DNA of 64,000 nt from Saprospiraceae bacterium (GCA_020627965.1 JAHDFX010000002.1:1-64000); one strand, 5' to 3'. Shown: positions 8,549 to 18,560, counted from the first letter of the stretch. Translations and numbers: made by a program. The notes: generated from the letters alone by a model not told the origin.

Positions 8549-10759
8549 ATGAAATACATTTACCTACTTACGCTTACAATATTCCTATTTACATTCACAC
8601 AAGCGCAACCTACCCTGGAGCGCCCTGATATTCCTGTTTTTGAAAATACAGAAAGACTCGATCTGGCACTGACAGGTGGAATGAATAATCCTCAATTTTC
8701 TGAGGTTGACCTAAATAATGATGGTATTCAGGATTTATTTATTTTTGACAAAACGGGCAATGTTTCCATGACTTTTATCAATGGCGGAACACCTAATCAG
8801 GTAGATTATAAATTTGCTCCTAAATATGCAAAAAACTTCCCCAATTTTATCCGTTGGGTACTCTTACGTGATTATAATTGCGATGGTATTATGGATGCTT
8901 TCTCTTATTCGCAGGTGCCTGGTGTAGCAGGTGTACAGGTACATGAAGGTTATTATGATAATAATGAAATTAAATTTACGCTGGCAGAAGATCTTATCAA
9001 ATATCCAGGTTTTAATAATTTTCCAACTAACCTGTATGTAAGTAGTGAAGATTATCCTTCTGTACATGATCTGGATAATGATGGTGATATGGATATTCTG
9101 ACTTTCAGTATCAGTGGTGGCTGGATCGAGTATTATGAGAACCAATCTGTTGAGAATGGAAATGCTTGTAATGACCTGGATTATAGGCTGGTAGATAATT
9201 GCTGGGGCAGATTATATGAAAGCGGAGTTCTTAATGCGCTGGAATTGAGTACAGGTAAAGATAGCTGTGTTAATAATCCCAATTTTATCGGCAGAGGAGC
9301 AACAGACGGCGTACACGTGGGGTCTACTTTGCTCAATTTTGACATTGATAATGATAATGATTACGAAATTCTGCTGGGTGATGTTTCTTTTACCGATATG
9401 GTACTTGGGATAAATGGTTTAAATGCTGATACTGCCTGGATGAATGACCAGATAACAGGTTTTCCTGACTACACGACCAATGTAGATATTCCGATATTTC
9501 CGGTCGCATTCTATATGGATGTCGATAATGATAATGTTAAAGACTTACTTGCTGCACCTAATGCAAGAAATATCTCCGAGAATTATTTCTGTTCCTGGTA
9601 TTACCACAATTCTCAGGCTACTGCTGAACCACTTTTTGAATACCGTCAAAATGATTTTCTAATTGAAAAAATGGTAGACTGGGGTTCGGAAACTGCCCCT
9701 GCCTTCTTCGACCACAATAGCGATGGTTTGCTGGATATTGTTATTGGTACTTACGGACGTTTTGAGGCTGGTGGAAACTATATTGCTACACTAGCATTGT
9801 ATGAAAATACGGGAACGCTTGATTATCCTGAATACACATTGGTCAATAGTAATTATGCCAATGTACAGGCGACTCCTGATTTACGTGCTATCAATCCTGG
9901 TTTTGGCGATTTCGATGCTGATGGAGATATGGACATGGTAATCGGAGAGGAATTTGGAAAGTTATTTTATTTTGAAAATATGGATATTGGTGACGGACTA
10001 GCAGTTTTCTCCAGCTTTACGCCTTTACAAAATATAGATGTTGGGCAATTTGCTGCCCCCTACCCTGTTGATATGGATAGAGACGGTCTGTTAGATCTGG
10101 TGGTTGGTGAACGTAATGGTAATCTGAATTACTGGCGTAATGAGGGCTCTGGCACTAATTATAATTTTGTTGAAACCAATACACTATTGGGTAATATTGA
10201 TTGTCGTGAACTAGGCTTCACTGAGGGTTATTGCGATCCGGTCATTATTGATGAGGGAGGTGAATATGTGATGTATATTGGTAGTGAGCCAGGTAATATT
10301 CGTCGCTATATCAATATTGAAGACAGCCTGATGACCAACCAGGGTTTTGAATTAGCAGACAGTCTGTTTGGTGAGATCGTACAGGGTAATCGTACACGTC
10401 TTGATGTTGCTGACATTAACGGCGATGGTGCGCTTGAATACCTTGTCGGGAATCGAAGAGGTGGTTTTACACTCTATTCTGCTGGCGAGGTGCTGACTTC
10501 TACTCAAACACCGATCGTTACTGATTTTACTTTTAATATTTATCCAAATCCAGCTAATGACCAGTTGAATATCAGCTTTCCGCAAATGTTGACTCAACAG
10601 GCTGATATTCGTATTTTTAGCGCTTTGGGACAGCAATTACATCACAGTATAACAACTGAAAACACCCAAATAAGCCTGGATCATTTTGCTCATGGTATCT
10701 ATTTTTGTCAGGTGCAAATAGGGCAAGATGTAGTTGTGAAAAAATTTGTCAAAGGATAA
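8549..10759 (+). CDS. secreted FG-GAP/VCBS-repeat protein with T9SS sorting domain
   Basis: Repeated DxNxDGxxD motifs (DLNNDGIQDLF, DLDNDGDMDIL, DFDADGDMDMV); C-terminal FNIYPNPANDQLNI...GIYFCQVQIGQDVVVKKFVKG. Confidence 0.88.
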   Translation: MKYIYLLTLTIFLFTFTQAQPTLERPDIPVFENTERLDLALTGGMNNPQFSEVDLNNDGIQDLFIFDKTGNVSMTFINGGTPNQVDYKFAPKYAKNFPNFIRWVLLRDYNCDGIMDAFSYSQVPGVAGVQVHEGYYDNNEIKFTLAEDLIKYPGFNNFPTNLYVSSEDYPSVHDLDNDGDMDILTFSISGGWIEYYENQSVENGNACNDLDYRLVDNCWGRLYESGVLNALELSTGKDSCVNNPNFIGRGATDGVHVGSTLLNFDIDNDNDYEILLGDVSFTDMVLGINGLNADTAWMNDQITGFPDYTTNVDIPIFPVAFYMDVDNDNVKDLLAAPNARNISENYFCSWYYHNSQATAEPLFEYRQNDFLIEKMVDWGSETAPAFFDHNSDGLLDIVIGTYGRFEAGGNYIATLALYENTGTLDYPEYTLVNSNYANVQATPDLRAINPGFGDFDADGDMDMVIGEEFGKLFYFENMDIGDGLAVFSSFTPLQNIDVGQFAAPYPVDMDRDGLLDLVVGERNGNLNYWRNEGSGTNYNFVETNTLLGNIDCRELGFTEGYCDPVIIDEGGEYVMYIGSEPGNIRRYINIEDSLMTNQGFELADSLFGEIVQGNRTRLDVADINGDGALEYLVGNRRGGFTLYSAGEVLTSTQTPIVTDFTFNIYPNPANDQLNISFPQMLTQQADIRIFSALGQQLHHSITTENTQISLDHFAHGIYFCQVQIGQDVVVKKFVKG

Positions 10760-10779
10760 ATATTGGCTATATTTGATGG

Positions 10780-10818
10780 TTTTTAGTAGACTATTTTAGT
10801 TGAATAGTCTGCTAAAAA
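10780..10818. terminator. hairpin terminator
   Basis: TTTTTAGTAGACTATT...AATAGTCTGCTAAAAA, 16-bp stem with one mismatch. Confidence 0.6.
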
Positions 10819-10838
10819 TCATAATCTATAAGCACTAA

Positions 10839-12386
10839 ATGAAATTAATATCAGAGTCTCAGTTATACAATGAACAGGCATTGTCGGCTTCGGTTGTGCC
10901 TATGGCTATATATAATAGACAGACAAAGAAATTCATTGACTGTAATGATAAAATCCTACAACTTTTCGGCTACACAAATAAAGCAGAATTCCTTTCTCTA
11001 CAACTAGAAGATTATCTTTATGAGAATCAATTTGATGATACATCACGCTCAGAATTGATTCAAAAAATAATGGGTTATTTTGACCAACATGAAATTTTTA
11101 ATTCTTCCCTTATAGGACTTCGGCAGGATAAATCGCTAATACTACTTGAGTTTTTTGCTACTAAAAACTATTTCTCGCAAGGCACACATACCATTTTCTA
11201 CTTCAAAGAGATCAATCCAGATTATTTAATTAAAAAGATCGTTCTGGATAAAAATCTGGTATATAAATCAATTATAGAAAAGGCATTTGATTATATAGAT
11301 ATACACAAAGTTCTGATCATCAACAGAGACAACTTTGAATATCAAGGTGTTTTGCTTCATAGAAGCAATAGTATGAAAAAAGAATTAGGTATTGGTAATG
11401 AGCCGCTTATCTCTAACAAGGCAATAACACAATTAACTCCTCCCCGTTTTTTAGAGGAAAATTCTTCTTTAATGATTGATTATATTGTCGAACTGCGGGA
11501 TAATAAAAATGTAGTCTTTAATTGGCAATTTATCAAAACCGACCAATCAATCGTTGATCTTAATATTTCTTCCACGCTAATAACACTAAATAACAATATA
11601 TATCTCATCAGGATCATGAGAAATATTTCTGCCCAAATACAACGAGAAAAGCTTATTCAATTACAAAATGAAGAACTTCAACTCAATAATACCAAGCTTA
11701 AAGAGTATATAGAAAGCAATCTGGCATTACAGAACTTTGCTAATATAGCCTCGCATGATATGAAGGCTCCCTTACGAACGATTGTAGGCTTTAGTAAAAT
11801 CTTAAAAAACAGAGTTAGCGACAAACTGGATGAGTCTGAAAAAAAGATGTTACAATACATAGAGGAAGGTGGTCATAATTTATCGTTGCTTGTCGATGAT
11901 CTATTGAATTTTTCCAGTATCAATGAGAAAAAGATCACGTTGGAACTTATTGACACGAAACAATTACTAGATAATCTGCTCATTCATTTAGATGCTATTA
12001 TCACAGAAAATAATGCTCAGATCCATATTCTTGAAATACCAAAAGAGATCGTAGCTGATAAATTAAAGATTCTTCGGGTTTTCCAAAACCTTATTCAAAA
12101 TGCCATAAAATTTAAGAAGGAAAACACTAATCCATCCATTAAAATTTTTGGCTCGCAAGATGCTGATTTTTGGTATTTTAATATTAATGACAATGGCATT
12201 GGTATCAAAAAAGAGTTCCATGAAACTATTTTTTCTATGTTCAGTAAACTTAATGGACAAGAGATAAAAGGCACAGGCATGGGGTTATCCTTGTGCAAGA
12301 ACATTGTTGAACAACATGAAGGCTCCATTACAGTCCGTTCAGAATATGGACAAGGCAGTACCTTTACTTTTTTGATCAAAAAATAA
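10839..12386 (+). CDS. PAS-domain sensor histidine kinase
   Basis: H-box IASHDMKAPLRTIVGFSKIL; N-box NLIQNAIKFKK; G-boxes DNGIGIKKEF and GTGMGLSLCKNIVEQH. Confidence 0.92.
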   Translation: MKLISESQLYNEQALSASVVPMAIYNRQTKKFIDCNDKILQLFGYTNKAEFLSLQLEDYLYENQFDDTSRSELIQKIMGYFDQHEIFNSSLIGLRQDKSLILLEFFATKNYFSQGTHTIFYFKEINPDYLIKKIVLDKNLVYKSIIEKAFDYIDIHKVLIINRDNFEYQGVLLHRSNSMKKELGIGNEPLISNKAITQLTPPRFLEENSSLMIDYIVELRDNKNVVFNWQFIKTDQSIVDLNISSTLITLNNNIYLIRIMRNISAQIQREKLIQLQNEELQLNNTKLKEYIESNLALQNFANIASHDMKAPLRTIVGFSKILKNRVSDKLDESEKKMLQYIEEGGHNLSLLVDDLLNFSSINEKKITLELIDTKQLLDNLLIHLDAIITENNAQIHILEIPKEIVADKLKILRVFQNLIQNAIKFKKENTNPSIKIFGSQDADFWYFNINDNGIGIKKEFHETIFSMFSKLNGQEIKGTGMGLSLCKNIVEQHEGSITVRSEYGQGSTFTFLIKK

Positions 12387-12481
12387 TTATTCTCTACCGG
12401 GTGACTTTCTAATTCCTCACCGCATATAGTTGTAAACATCCTCAAGTATTATTTCAAAACAACTAAAAAATTAGAAAGACT

Positions 12482-13258
12482 ATGATTAATTTTCTCGTCA
12501 AACAGGCCAAATGGGTACTTTGTTTTGTATTCATTATGGTCTTCAGTTTTCCTTCATTTACAGGTAATCGTGAAATCGGTGGTTATGTTGACCAGGCAGA
12601 AAGTCGATTTAAAAGAAATGTCTGGAACTTTATTAAAAACTTTCAAAGCAATCAGACAGTAAGTTCACATAGCTGGAAATACTATCAGTACTATTGGGCA
12701 GAGCCTTATATGTTTGAAGGTGGCTCCCATGACAATTATGTGGATGCTATGGATCTTGCTTATGTAGCAGGGCATGGTAATTATCACTATATCCAAACAA
12801 ACCAAAGTACCAGTCAGGGTGTGAATCTAAAAACAGTTCCTCCTTATGGCGACAGTGGTGACGATTTGGAATGGATGATTATAGAATCTTGTTATACGGT
12901 ATCTTCTGCACCTGAGAAGTCGAACTGGTGGTCAGATTATGCAGGTATGTTTGGCGGCATGCACCAATTGGTCGGTTTTCATACACTAAGCTGGTCAGAC
13001 AATGGTATTCCAAACAATTATGCCGGCAAATTAAAAAACAATGGTTGTATCTGGCAGTCTTGGTTTGATGCGGTCAACGAAGAACGCTGGTGGATTTTCA
13101 ACCCCAATTATTGGGATGGTCAATATGGTAGCGATGTACCTTATCCGGGATTAGCTAGTGTAGTCGTAGCTAAAGGCTGCAAATATGATCGTCTGGGTTC
13201 TTATGCAGCTGATCCTCCAGCAGGAACGTCCGGTATGAGAACTTACTGGCAGTATTAA
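12482..13258 (+). CDS. DUF6345-like secreted protein with caspase-clan-like His/Cys signature
   Basis: Signal peptide; DLAYVAGHGNYHY and EWMIIESCYT resemble the hhhhHG and hhhhExC blocks of clan CD peptidases. Confidence 0.65.
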   Translation: MINFLVKQAKWVLCFVFIMVFSFPSFTGNREIGGYVDQAESRFKRNVWNFIKNFQSNQTVSSHSWKYYQYYWAEPYMFEGGSHDNYVDAMDLAYVAGHGNYHYIQTNQSTSQGVNLKTVPPYGDSGDDLEWMIIESCYTVSSAPEKSNWWSDYAGMFGGMHQLVGFHTLSWSDNGIPNNYAGKLKNNGCIWQSWFDAVNEERWWIFNPNYWDGQYGSDVPYPGLASVVVAKGCKYDRLGSYAADPPAGTSGMRTYWQY

Positions 13259-13303
13259 TCCCCCCTACCCCATATTTTATTATCACTTAATAACTATCAT
13301 AAA

Positions 13304-14344
13304 ATGAAACGTTCAATAAAAATGCTTATTCTGATGTTAGTTGCTGTAGGTTTTGCAGTATCTATGATGTCATTAGAATACCAAAATATTTCTCCAGGAG
13401 GAGACCTTGAAAAAATAACACCTACTGCTTATAAAAACTTATTGACTTATCAGGAAGGTGAATTGTCTCTATTTCGCACCACTGCCCCTAATGGACAAAA
13501 GATAGAGAAATTTAAAACTATTAGTCGAAAAGCACTTGGCAGACAAATGCAGCTACCTACTTCACGTACAGGGGCAGTAACACGTTATGGCAAGGAAGAC
13601 CCTACCGCTTTCTACTCGGAAGATATTAAGTCTGGTAAACTTTCTTTCAACAAAGGCATGAAGCCTTACCTTGAAAAAGGAGGACGTGACTTACCGTCTC
13701 AAAGAAAAGCTAATGAGTTATCCAGAGCATTTCTGCAAGAAAGTGGGCTTGCGCCTAAAAACAAAGAAGAAATAAAAATGATGCACTCAGGCGGATTACG
13801 AGCATCTGAAGCTGGTTCCGAGCGTGTAATTAATGTCCTGCGTACGGTTACTTACGGACGCTTTCTAAATGGAGTACCCGTATATGGTTCAAGTTCGAAA
13901 ATCATTGTACAGGTAGGTAATGGCGGTGAGATTGTCGGTGCTTCTTCTCTTTGGAAAGAAGTGGATACAAATACTCGTCGTAAAGTCAGCAAAGCAGAAA
14001 CCAAAACAGCTAAAGAAGCAGAAGTAGAAATGAAAAAACGCTTACTCACTGATTTTGGAAAAAGCGCAAGAGCCGAGATTAAAAATATGGCATTAGCCTA
14101 TTATGATGGAGGTAAAAACTATATCCAGCCAGCTTATTTCTTTGAAATTGAAGTGAATATCCCGCAGGCAAGAAATGCCCCTGAAGTTAAGTTTAATTAT
14201 ATGGGGATTATTCCTGCACTCAGGAAAGCTCCGGAAGCTATAGAGGCATTACAAACGCCACGTGCAGCCGACAGCAATATTGAAAAACTATCGACTAAGC
14301 CGCCAACCAATGTGCGCAAGAAAGACCCTAGGGATATTGATTAA
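13304..14344 (+). CDS. secreted protein with PepSY/FTP propeptide-like region, partner of the DUF6345-like gene
   Basis: Signal peptide; ANELSRAFLQESGL...VTYGRFLNGVPVYGSSSKIIVQVGNGGEIVGASSLWKEV resembles protease propeptide domains; same strand, 45 bp downstream. Confidence 0.55.
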   Translation: MKRSIKMLILMLVAVGFAVSMMSLEYQNISPGGDLEKITPTAYKNLLTYQEGELSLFRTTAPNGQKIEKFKTISRKALGRQMQLPTSRTGAVTRYGKEDPTAFYSEDIKSGKLSFNKGMKPYLEKGGRDLPSQRKANELSRAFLQESGLAPKNKEEIKMMHSGGLRASEAGSERVINVLRTVTYGRFLNGVPVYGSSSKIIVQVGNGGEIVGASSLWKEVDTNTRRKVSKAETKTAKEAEVEMKKRLLTDFGKSARAEIKNMALAYYDGGKNYIQPAYFFEIEVNIPQARNAPEVKFNYMGIIPALRKAPEAIEALQTPRAADSNIEKLSTKPPTNVRKKDPRDID

Positions 14345-14346
14345 GA

Positions 14347-14457
14347 AGGGGATGGTGAGTGGTGAGTGGTTGAGTGGTGAGTGGTTACTTCCTAACTACT
14401 CACTACTTAACTACTCACTACTTAACTACCCACTACTTAACTACTCACCACTCCCCA
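14347..14457. repeat. tandem 15-bp repeats with inverted flanking half
   Basis: (AACTACTCACTACTT)n, about 3.5 units, preceded by an inverted GGTGAGTGGTGAGTGG block; the ends can pair (GGGGATGGTGAGT / ACTCACCACTCCCC). Confidence 0.85.
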
Positions 14458-14485
14458 ATTTTATCCAAAAAAAATACTTTATCAT

Positions 14486-14809
14486 ATGAAAACGCTATCA
14501 CAAATCACCCTGATTAGCCTTTTGGCTTTATGGTCTGTTGCTTGTAATCCACAATTGAAACAACCTAAAGAAGATAACCCTGCTGAACCTACAACAGCTA
14601 CGCCACCAGATGGTTATCAGGCACCTAACAGCCCTATTCCTTTAGAAGATTTAGATGAAGACTGTTATGAAGCGGTCACCAATACTGAATCTATTCCTTG
14701 CCCTGATGTCTATGCACCTGTTTGTGGTTGCGATAACCGAAACTACAGCAACTCATGTCAGTCCGAACGTGCTGGTATCAAGAAATGGACATCAGGAAAT
14801 TGTAAATAA
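14486..14809 (+). CDS. Kazal-type protease inhibitor lipoprotein
   Basis: Lipobox LWSVAC; DCYEAV...SIPCPDVYAPVCGCDNRNYSNSCQSERAGIKKWTSGNC fits the six-cysteine Kazal pattern. Confidence 0.82.
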   Translation: MKTLSQITLISLLALWSVACNPQLKQPKEDNPAEPTTATPPDGYQAPNSPIPLEDLDEDCYEAVTNTESIPCPDVYAPVCGCDNRNYSNSCQSERAGIKKWTSGNCK

Positions 14810-14810
14810 T

Positions 14811-15407
14811 TTATTCCAGTTTATTTTGTTGTTCGATCGCATTGACAGCTTGTATATCCATTCCTGACTTTTTTAAAATATTGATAATAAAATCCGTTTT
14901 ACCATCAATGTAAGCATCTATATCATATGGAAATTTAAGAGCTAATTCTTGCTTTAAAGCACCATATTCTGCAGCTGCATCAGGATTTGCACGCAGATAA
15001 TTTCTAAGATTTAAGTGGTTTTGCAGACCTATATTTCCCTCTTTACAAACATATAAATTATGTAGCATCCAATCTCTGCCAGAACCATCTAAAGGTATCT
15101 GATTATTGGAACGCAAAAAAGCTTCCCGCCCTGGGACACCACGATCTCCTGCATATTCATAGCCTAGTTTTTCCAGGCCTTGAATTATGCTCTGCAGCAC
15201 CTTATTATCATCTTCAATAATAATGTCAATATCTATTTTAGGTTTAGCTGCCAGTCCGGGAACAGAGGTACTGCCTACATGCTCTACGCTAAGAAGGTGC
15301 TTTCCTACATGTTCCTCATAAACAGCTTTTAATTCCTGAAAGCGTACTGCCCAGTCGGGATCATGGGAAACAACTACTATTTTATTATTATTCCTACTCA
15401 TAAGCAT
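14811..15407 (-). CDS. GrpB/UPF0157 family protein
   Basis: VEHVGSTSVPGLAAKPKIDIDIII and YLRANPDAAAEYGALKQELA are characteristic. Confidence 0.9.
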   Translation of the reverse strand: MLMSRNNNKIVVVSHDPDWAVRFQELKAVYEEHVGKHLLSVEHVGSTSVPGLAAKPKIDIDIIIEDDNKVLQSIIQGLEKLGYEYAGDRGVPGREAFLRSNNQIPLDGSGRDWMLHNLYVCKEGNIGLQNHLNLRNYLRANPDAAAEYGALKQELALKFPYDIDAYIDGKTDFIINILKKSGMDIQAVNAIEQQNKLE

Positions 15408-15462
15408 ATAGACCTAATTGAACTTGCCCATTTTAATTAAGGTAAATTGTAATTCGCTACGA

Positions 15463-17880
15463 TTATTGTTTTGCGAAAATAATTTCTACTCTTCTATTTT
15501 TTGCTCTGCCTGCATCCGTACTATTGTCTGATATAGGTTGGGATTCTCCAAAACCTTCTGTGGCAATTTGTCCATCACTCATTCCTCTGCTCAACAGGTA
15601 TTTTTTCACGGCTTCTGCACGACGTTGCGATAATTGGATATTATAAGAATCAGCGCCCTGATCGTCGGTATGACCTGCGACAGTAATACTGGTTCCCGAC
15701 TGGACAAGCTTAGTCGCAATCTGATCCAATTCACCGTGAAAAGCCGAATTGATCTCATAGGAATCATAATCGAATAAAAGGTCTGGAAAAGAATAGGTCA
15801 ATCCTTCTTCAACTGCTTTATCTAGGTCCAACACTTCTACATCTACTGTAGAGGTAATATCGGTCTCTGTACCAGGCAGAGCAACTTCATTACCACTAGT
15901 TTCTGCCTCTACGGTTGTTTTGCGGGAAAGAATGCCTTCGCCGGTTACCCGTACATTTGTTTTGACACCTTCCGGTACAACAGCCGTTATTTTTCCTGTT
16001 TCCGGATCAGGTCTGTATTCACCGATAATTTCACCAGTCTCCGCATTTTCAACGACAACAGTCTGATCTTTATCTGGCGCTACATTGACTTGGCTTTCTA
16101 TGATATTCACTGCTCCGGGGCGGTAACGTTCTGGCAACTCTACTTCATATAGGTCAAGATTATCTTTGACACCGGAAGAGAAAAAAGCTCTGCTACCATC
16201 TGTCGTAATTTTATAATCCCAGTCATTTCCTGTGGTGTTCATATCCTTTCCCAGATTGACCGGCTCGCTCCAGCGTGTCCAAGTGTCGTCAAGGCGTGTA
16301 GTCATGAATACATCTAGTTCTCCCAGCCCATTATGTCCTTTAGAACTAAAGTAGAGCGTTCTCATATCGGCATGTAAGAAAGGTGTACGTTCGTTTTCTT
16401 TTGAATTGATAGTACTACCAAGATTTACAGGTGTCCCCCATTGATTCTGACCTTTTCTTTCTGCATAGAAAATATCAGAATTACCATTAGTGTAAATCAC
16501 CCATAACATTCCCCTTCCGTCGGGCGTTATCATGGCATCCGACTGCCATTCGTATGTATTGATGGGTGCAACCAGTTTTACTGGCTTGGTCCAGCCTTTA
16601 GCTGTTTTGTCCATGAATGCGATTTTACCGCTTTCAAATACCAGCATTCGAGTGCCATCTACATTAATCGACAATGGGGCTTCATTCCCTGCCGTCGGTG
16701 TGCCTTTGACAATAACTGGGCGACTCCACTTATCATTGACAAATTTGGTCACAAAAATATCTTCTCCTTTTATACTGCCGGGGCGTTTATCCCCACAGAA
16801 ATACAGTGTTTTACTATCGGTAGATATACAAACGCTGTGTTCATGTCCATCGGTATTGACAGTGGCAAGTCCCTTCCTTTTTATGCTTTCCGAAGGACGA
16901 CTAAGAATTTCAAATAAGTTGTCAAATTCAGCATTACCGCTAAATTTACTTTTAAATTCTGTCATTTTACGTGTGGCAAGATCCCAGTAACTGGAGTCCA
17001 TATCTTCTTCTATCCATTCCTTCATAATGCTCCACCCTTCTTCTTTTCCTGCACCTTTTATTTCTTGTCTGGTTTCTTCATCTCTCAGCAAAGTCGCTTT
17101 TTTGAGTGCCAGTGTTTGCATGGGGCTGCCTTCATTCGCTTCGGCAAACCTTTCGAGGCTCTCCGCAGTATTCTCCTTTAATGCTTTGATAAAAGCACTC
17201 ATTACACCACCTCGTACAAAGGGGCTTTTGGGGTGAGCTTCCTTGAATTTGTCCAGATTATCATAGCCTTGTTCAGCTATAAAACTTTCAAATAATAATA
17301 GTTCTGCTTCATCCGATATGTCTGGCGTATAACGGGTAAATTCTTTACGCTCATAATCTGTAAATAGTTTGGAATACCCTTCGTAGCTATCCTTCTGTCT
17401 GGCAACATCAAGCGCGGCACCGTTGCGCAGGCGGTACATTTCTTTTCTACTTTCGTAGGATAGTTTGAAATTCTGAATGGCATAGTTCAATGCTTCCTCC
17501 GTATTTTCGTTCTTAGCATTATTAACAACCGTGATCAGTATATCATCGCGAAGCGTTTTGATTGGTCTGTATTTCAATCCATTCTCTTTCAGTGTCTCCT
17601 TCTGTTTACTGCTAAGTTCTTTGTACATGTCTCGACTTTCTGTAGCATAATCGTAGGCTTGCTTTAGGTCTTTCTCAGGATAGCGGTCATCGGAGTATAC
17701 CAGTCCCAGTCCGAATGCACCGACCAAACGTGTTTTTTTACTTTTATGTAAATTCTCGAAGGCTGTTTTGGCTGCGTCCAGATCGCCGCTTTTCCAGGCA
17801 TCAAAACCCTCATAATTTTGTGCCTGCATGTTTGAAATGAAAATAAAAAGTGCAATAGTGCTTAGCAGAATAAATCTCAT
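15463..17880 (-). CDS. OmpA-family protein with PD40-like beta-propeller repeats
   Basis: C-terminal ITVAGHTDDQGADSYNIQLSQRRAEAVKKYLLSRGM...NRRVEIIF; internal TLYFCGDK/TLYFSSKGHNGLGELDVF repeats. Confidence 0.9.
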   Translation of the reverse strand: MRFILLSTIALFIFISNMQAQNYEGFDAWKSGDLDAAKTAFENLHKSKKTRLVGAFGLGLVYSDDRYPEKDLKQAYDYATESRDMYKELSSKQKETLKENGLKYRPIKTLRDDILITVVNNAKNENTEEALNYAIQNFKLSYESRKEMYRLRNGAALDVARQKDSYEGYSKLFTDYERKEFTRYTPDISDEAELLLFESFIAEQGYDNLDKFKEAHPKSPFVRGGVMSAFIKALKENTAESLERFAEANEGSPMQTLALKKATLLRDEETRQEIKGAGKEEGWSIMKEWIEEDMDSSYWDLATRKMTEFKSKFSGNAEFDNLFEILSRPSESIKRKGLATVNTDGHEHSVCISTDSKTLYFCGDKRPGSIKGEDIFVTKFVNDKWSRPVIVKGTPTAGNEAPLSINVDGTRMLVFESGKIAFMDKTAKGWTKPVKLVAPINTYEWQSDAMITPDGRGMLWVIYTNGNSDIFYAERKGQNQWGTPVNLGSTINSKENERTPFLHADMRTLYFSSKGHNGLGELDVFMTTRLDDTWTRWSEPVNLGKDMNTTGNDWDYKITTDGSRAFFSSGVKDNLDLYEVELPERYRPGAVNIIESQVNVAPDKDQTVVVENAETGEIIGEYRPDPETGKITAVVPEGVKTNVRVTGEGILSRKTTVEAETSGNEVALPGTETDITSTVDVEVLDLDKAVEEGLTYSFPDLLFDYDSYEINSAFHGELDQIATKLVQSGTSITVAGHTDDQGADSYNIQLSQRRAEAVKKYLLSRGMSDGQIATEGFGESQPISDNSTDAGRAKNRRVEIIFAKQ

Positions 17881-18045
17881 GTTAGCTGTTTTTTATACTT
17901 TATGTACAAAGTAGTTTTTTAGGCAATAAATTGAATTTGCAAAGATAATCAATATCATTATATAATGCTCTATTGAGCTGTAGTATAACATATAAAGCCT
18001 GACTTACAAACGCAAATCAGGCTTTAAATGTTATACCGAATTTCT

Positions 18046-18323
18046 GTATACAGGACAAAATTGAAATGTACTTATCAGATTATCCAAAATCATAATTTAT
18101 GATTAGTCATATGATGTACCTACGGCACATAAAAATGAGGGACGTACTTAAATCTACCGATATTTTGTCTTCCGATCCCTATCGGAAACGAGACTGCTTG
18201 TAAAGCCCTGTCCTGTTAGGGACTATATATTGGTAGCAAAATATTGTAAACCTTGATTCGCGTGCTGTTAAGTACGCCATATGTTCTACGCATATTACGA
18301 AAATAGATTTTTGTCCTGTACAT
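18046..18323. repeat. putative noncoding interspersed element with 12-bp terminal inverted repeats
   Basis: TACAGGACAAAA (18049-18060) and TTTTGTCCTGTA (18309-18320); internal palindrome TCCGATccctATCGGA; no ORF. Confidence 0.5.
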
Positions 18324-18354
18324 AGAACCTATGCTTAAAAACTTAAAGTAGGCG

Positions 18355-18526
18355 ATAGACTTGTTACCCTTTAATTAACACCCCTTTGAAAACATCTTTT
18401 TCCGCTATTTTTCCTCAAAAAATGAGTCCGTAGCGGGGCTATGCACTAATTTTTTGAGAAAAACTATCAAAAAAATCTGAATTTCAGAGCGGCACTTATT
18501 AAAGAGTAACAAGTCTAATATAAAAA
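18355..18526. repeat. 172-bp near-palindromic MITE-like element, copy 1
   Basis: Ends TAGACTTGTTACCCTTTAATTAA / TTATTAAAGAGTAACAAGTCTA; 171/172 identical to 34486-34657. Confidence 0.9.
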
Positions 18527-18560
18527 GCCGCAAACATCCTTATTGTATGTTTGCGGCTCA
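18526..18560 (-). terminator. hairpin terminator of the PLD gene
   Basis: AGCCGCAAACAT...ATGTTTGCGGCT inverted repeat just past the 3' end of the minus-strand gene. Confidence 0.7.

Noticed and set aside
14347-14457. Short CRISPR array
   Set aside because: Units are contiguous 15-mers without unique spacers; a minisatellite, not CRISPR.
16532-16990. 152-aa plus-strand ORF in the OmpA/PD40 gene
   Set aside because: Antisense shadow ORF; the opposite frame has clear domain evidence.
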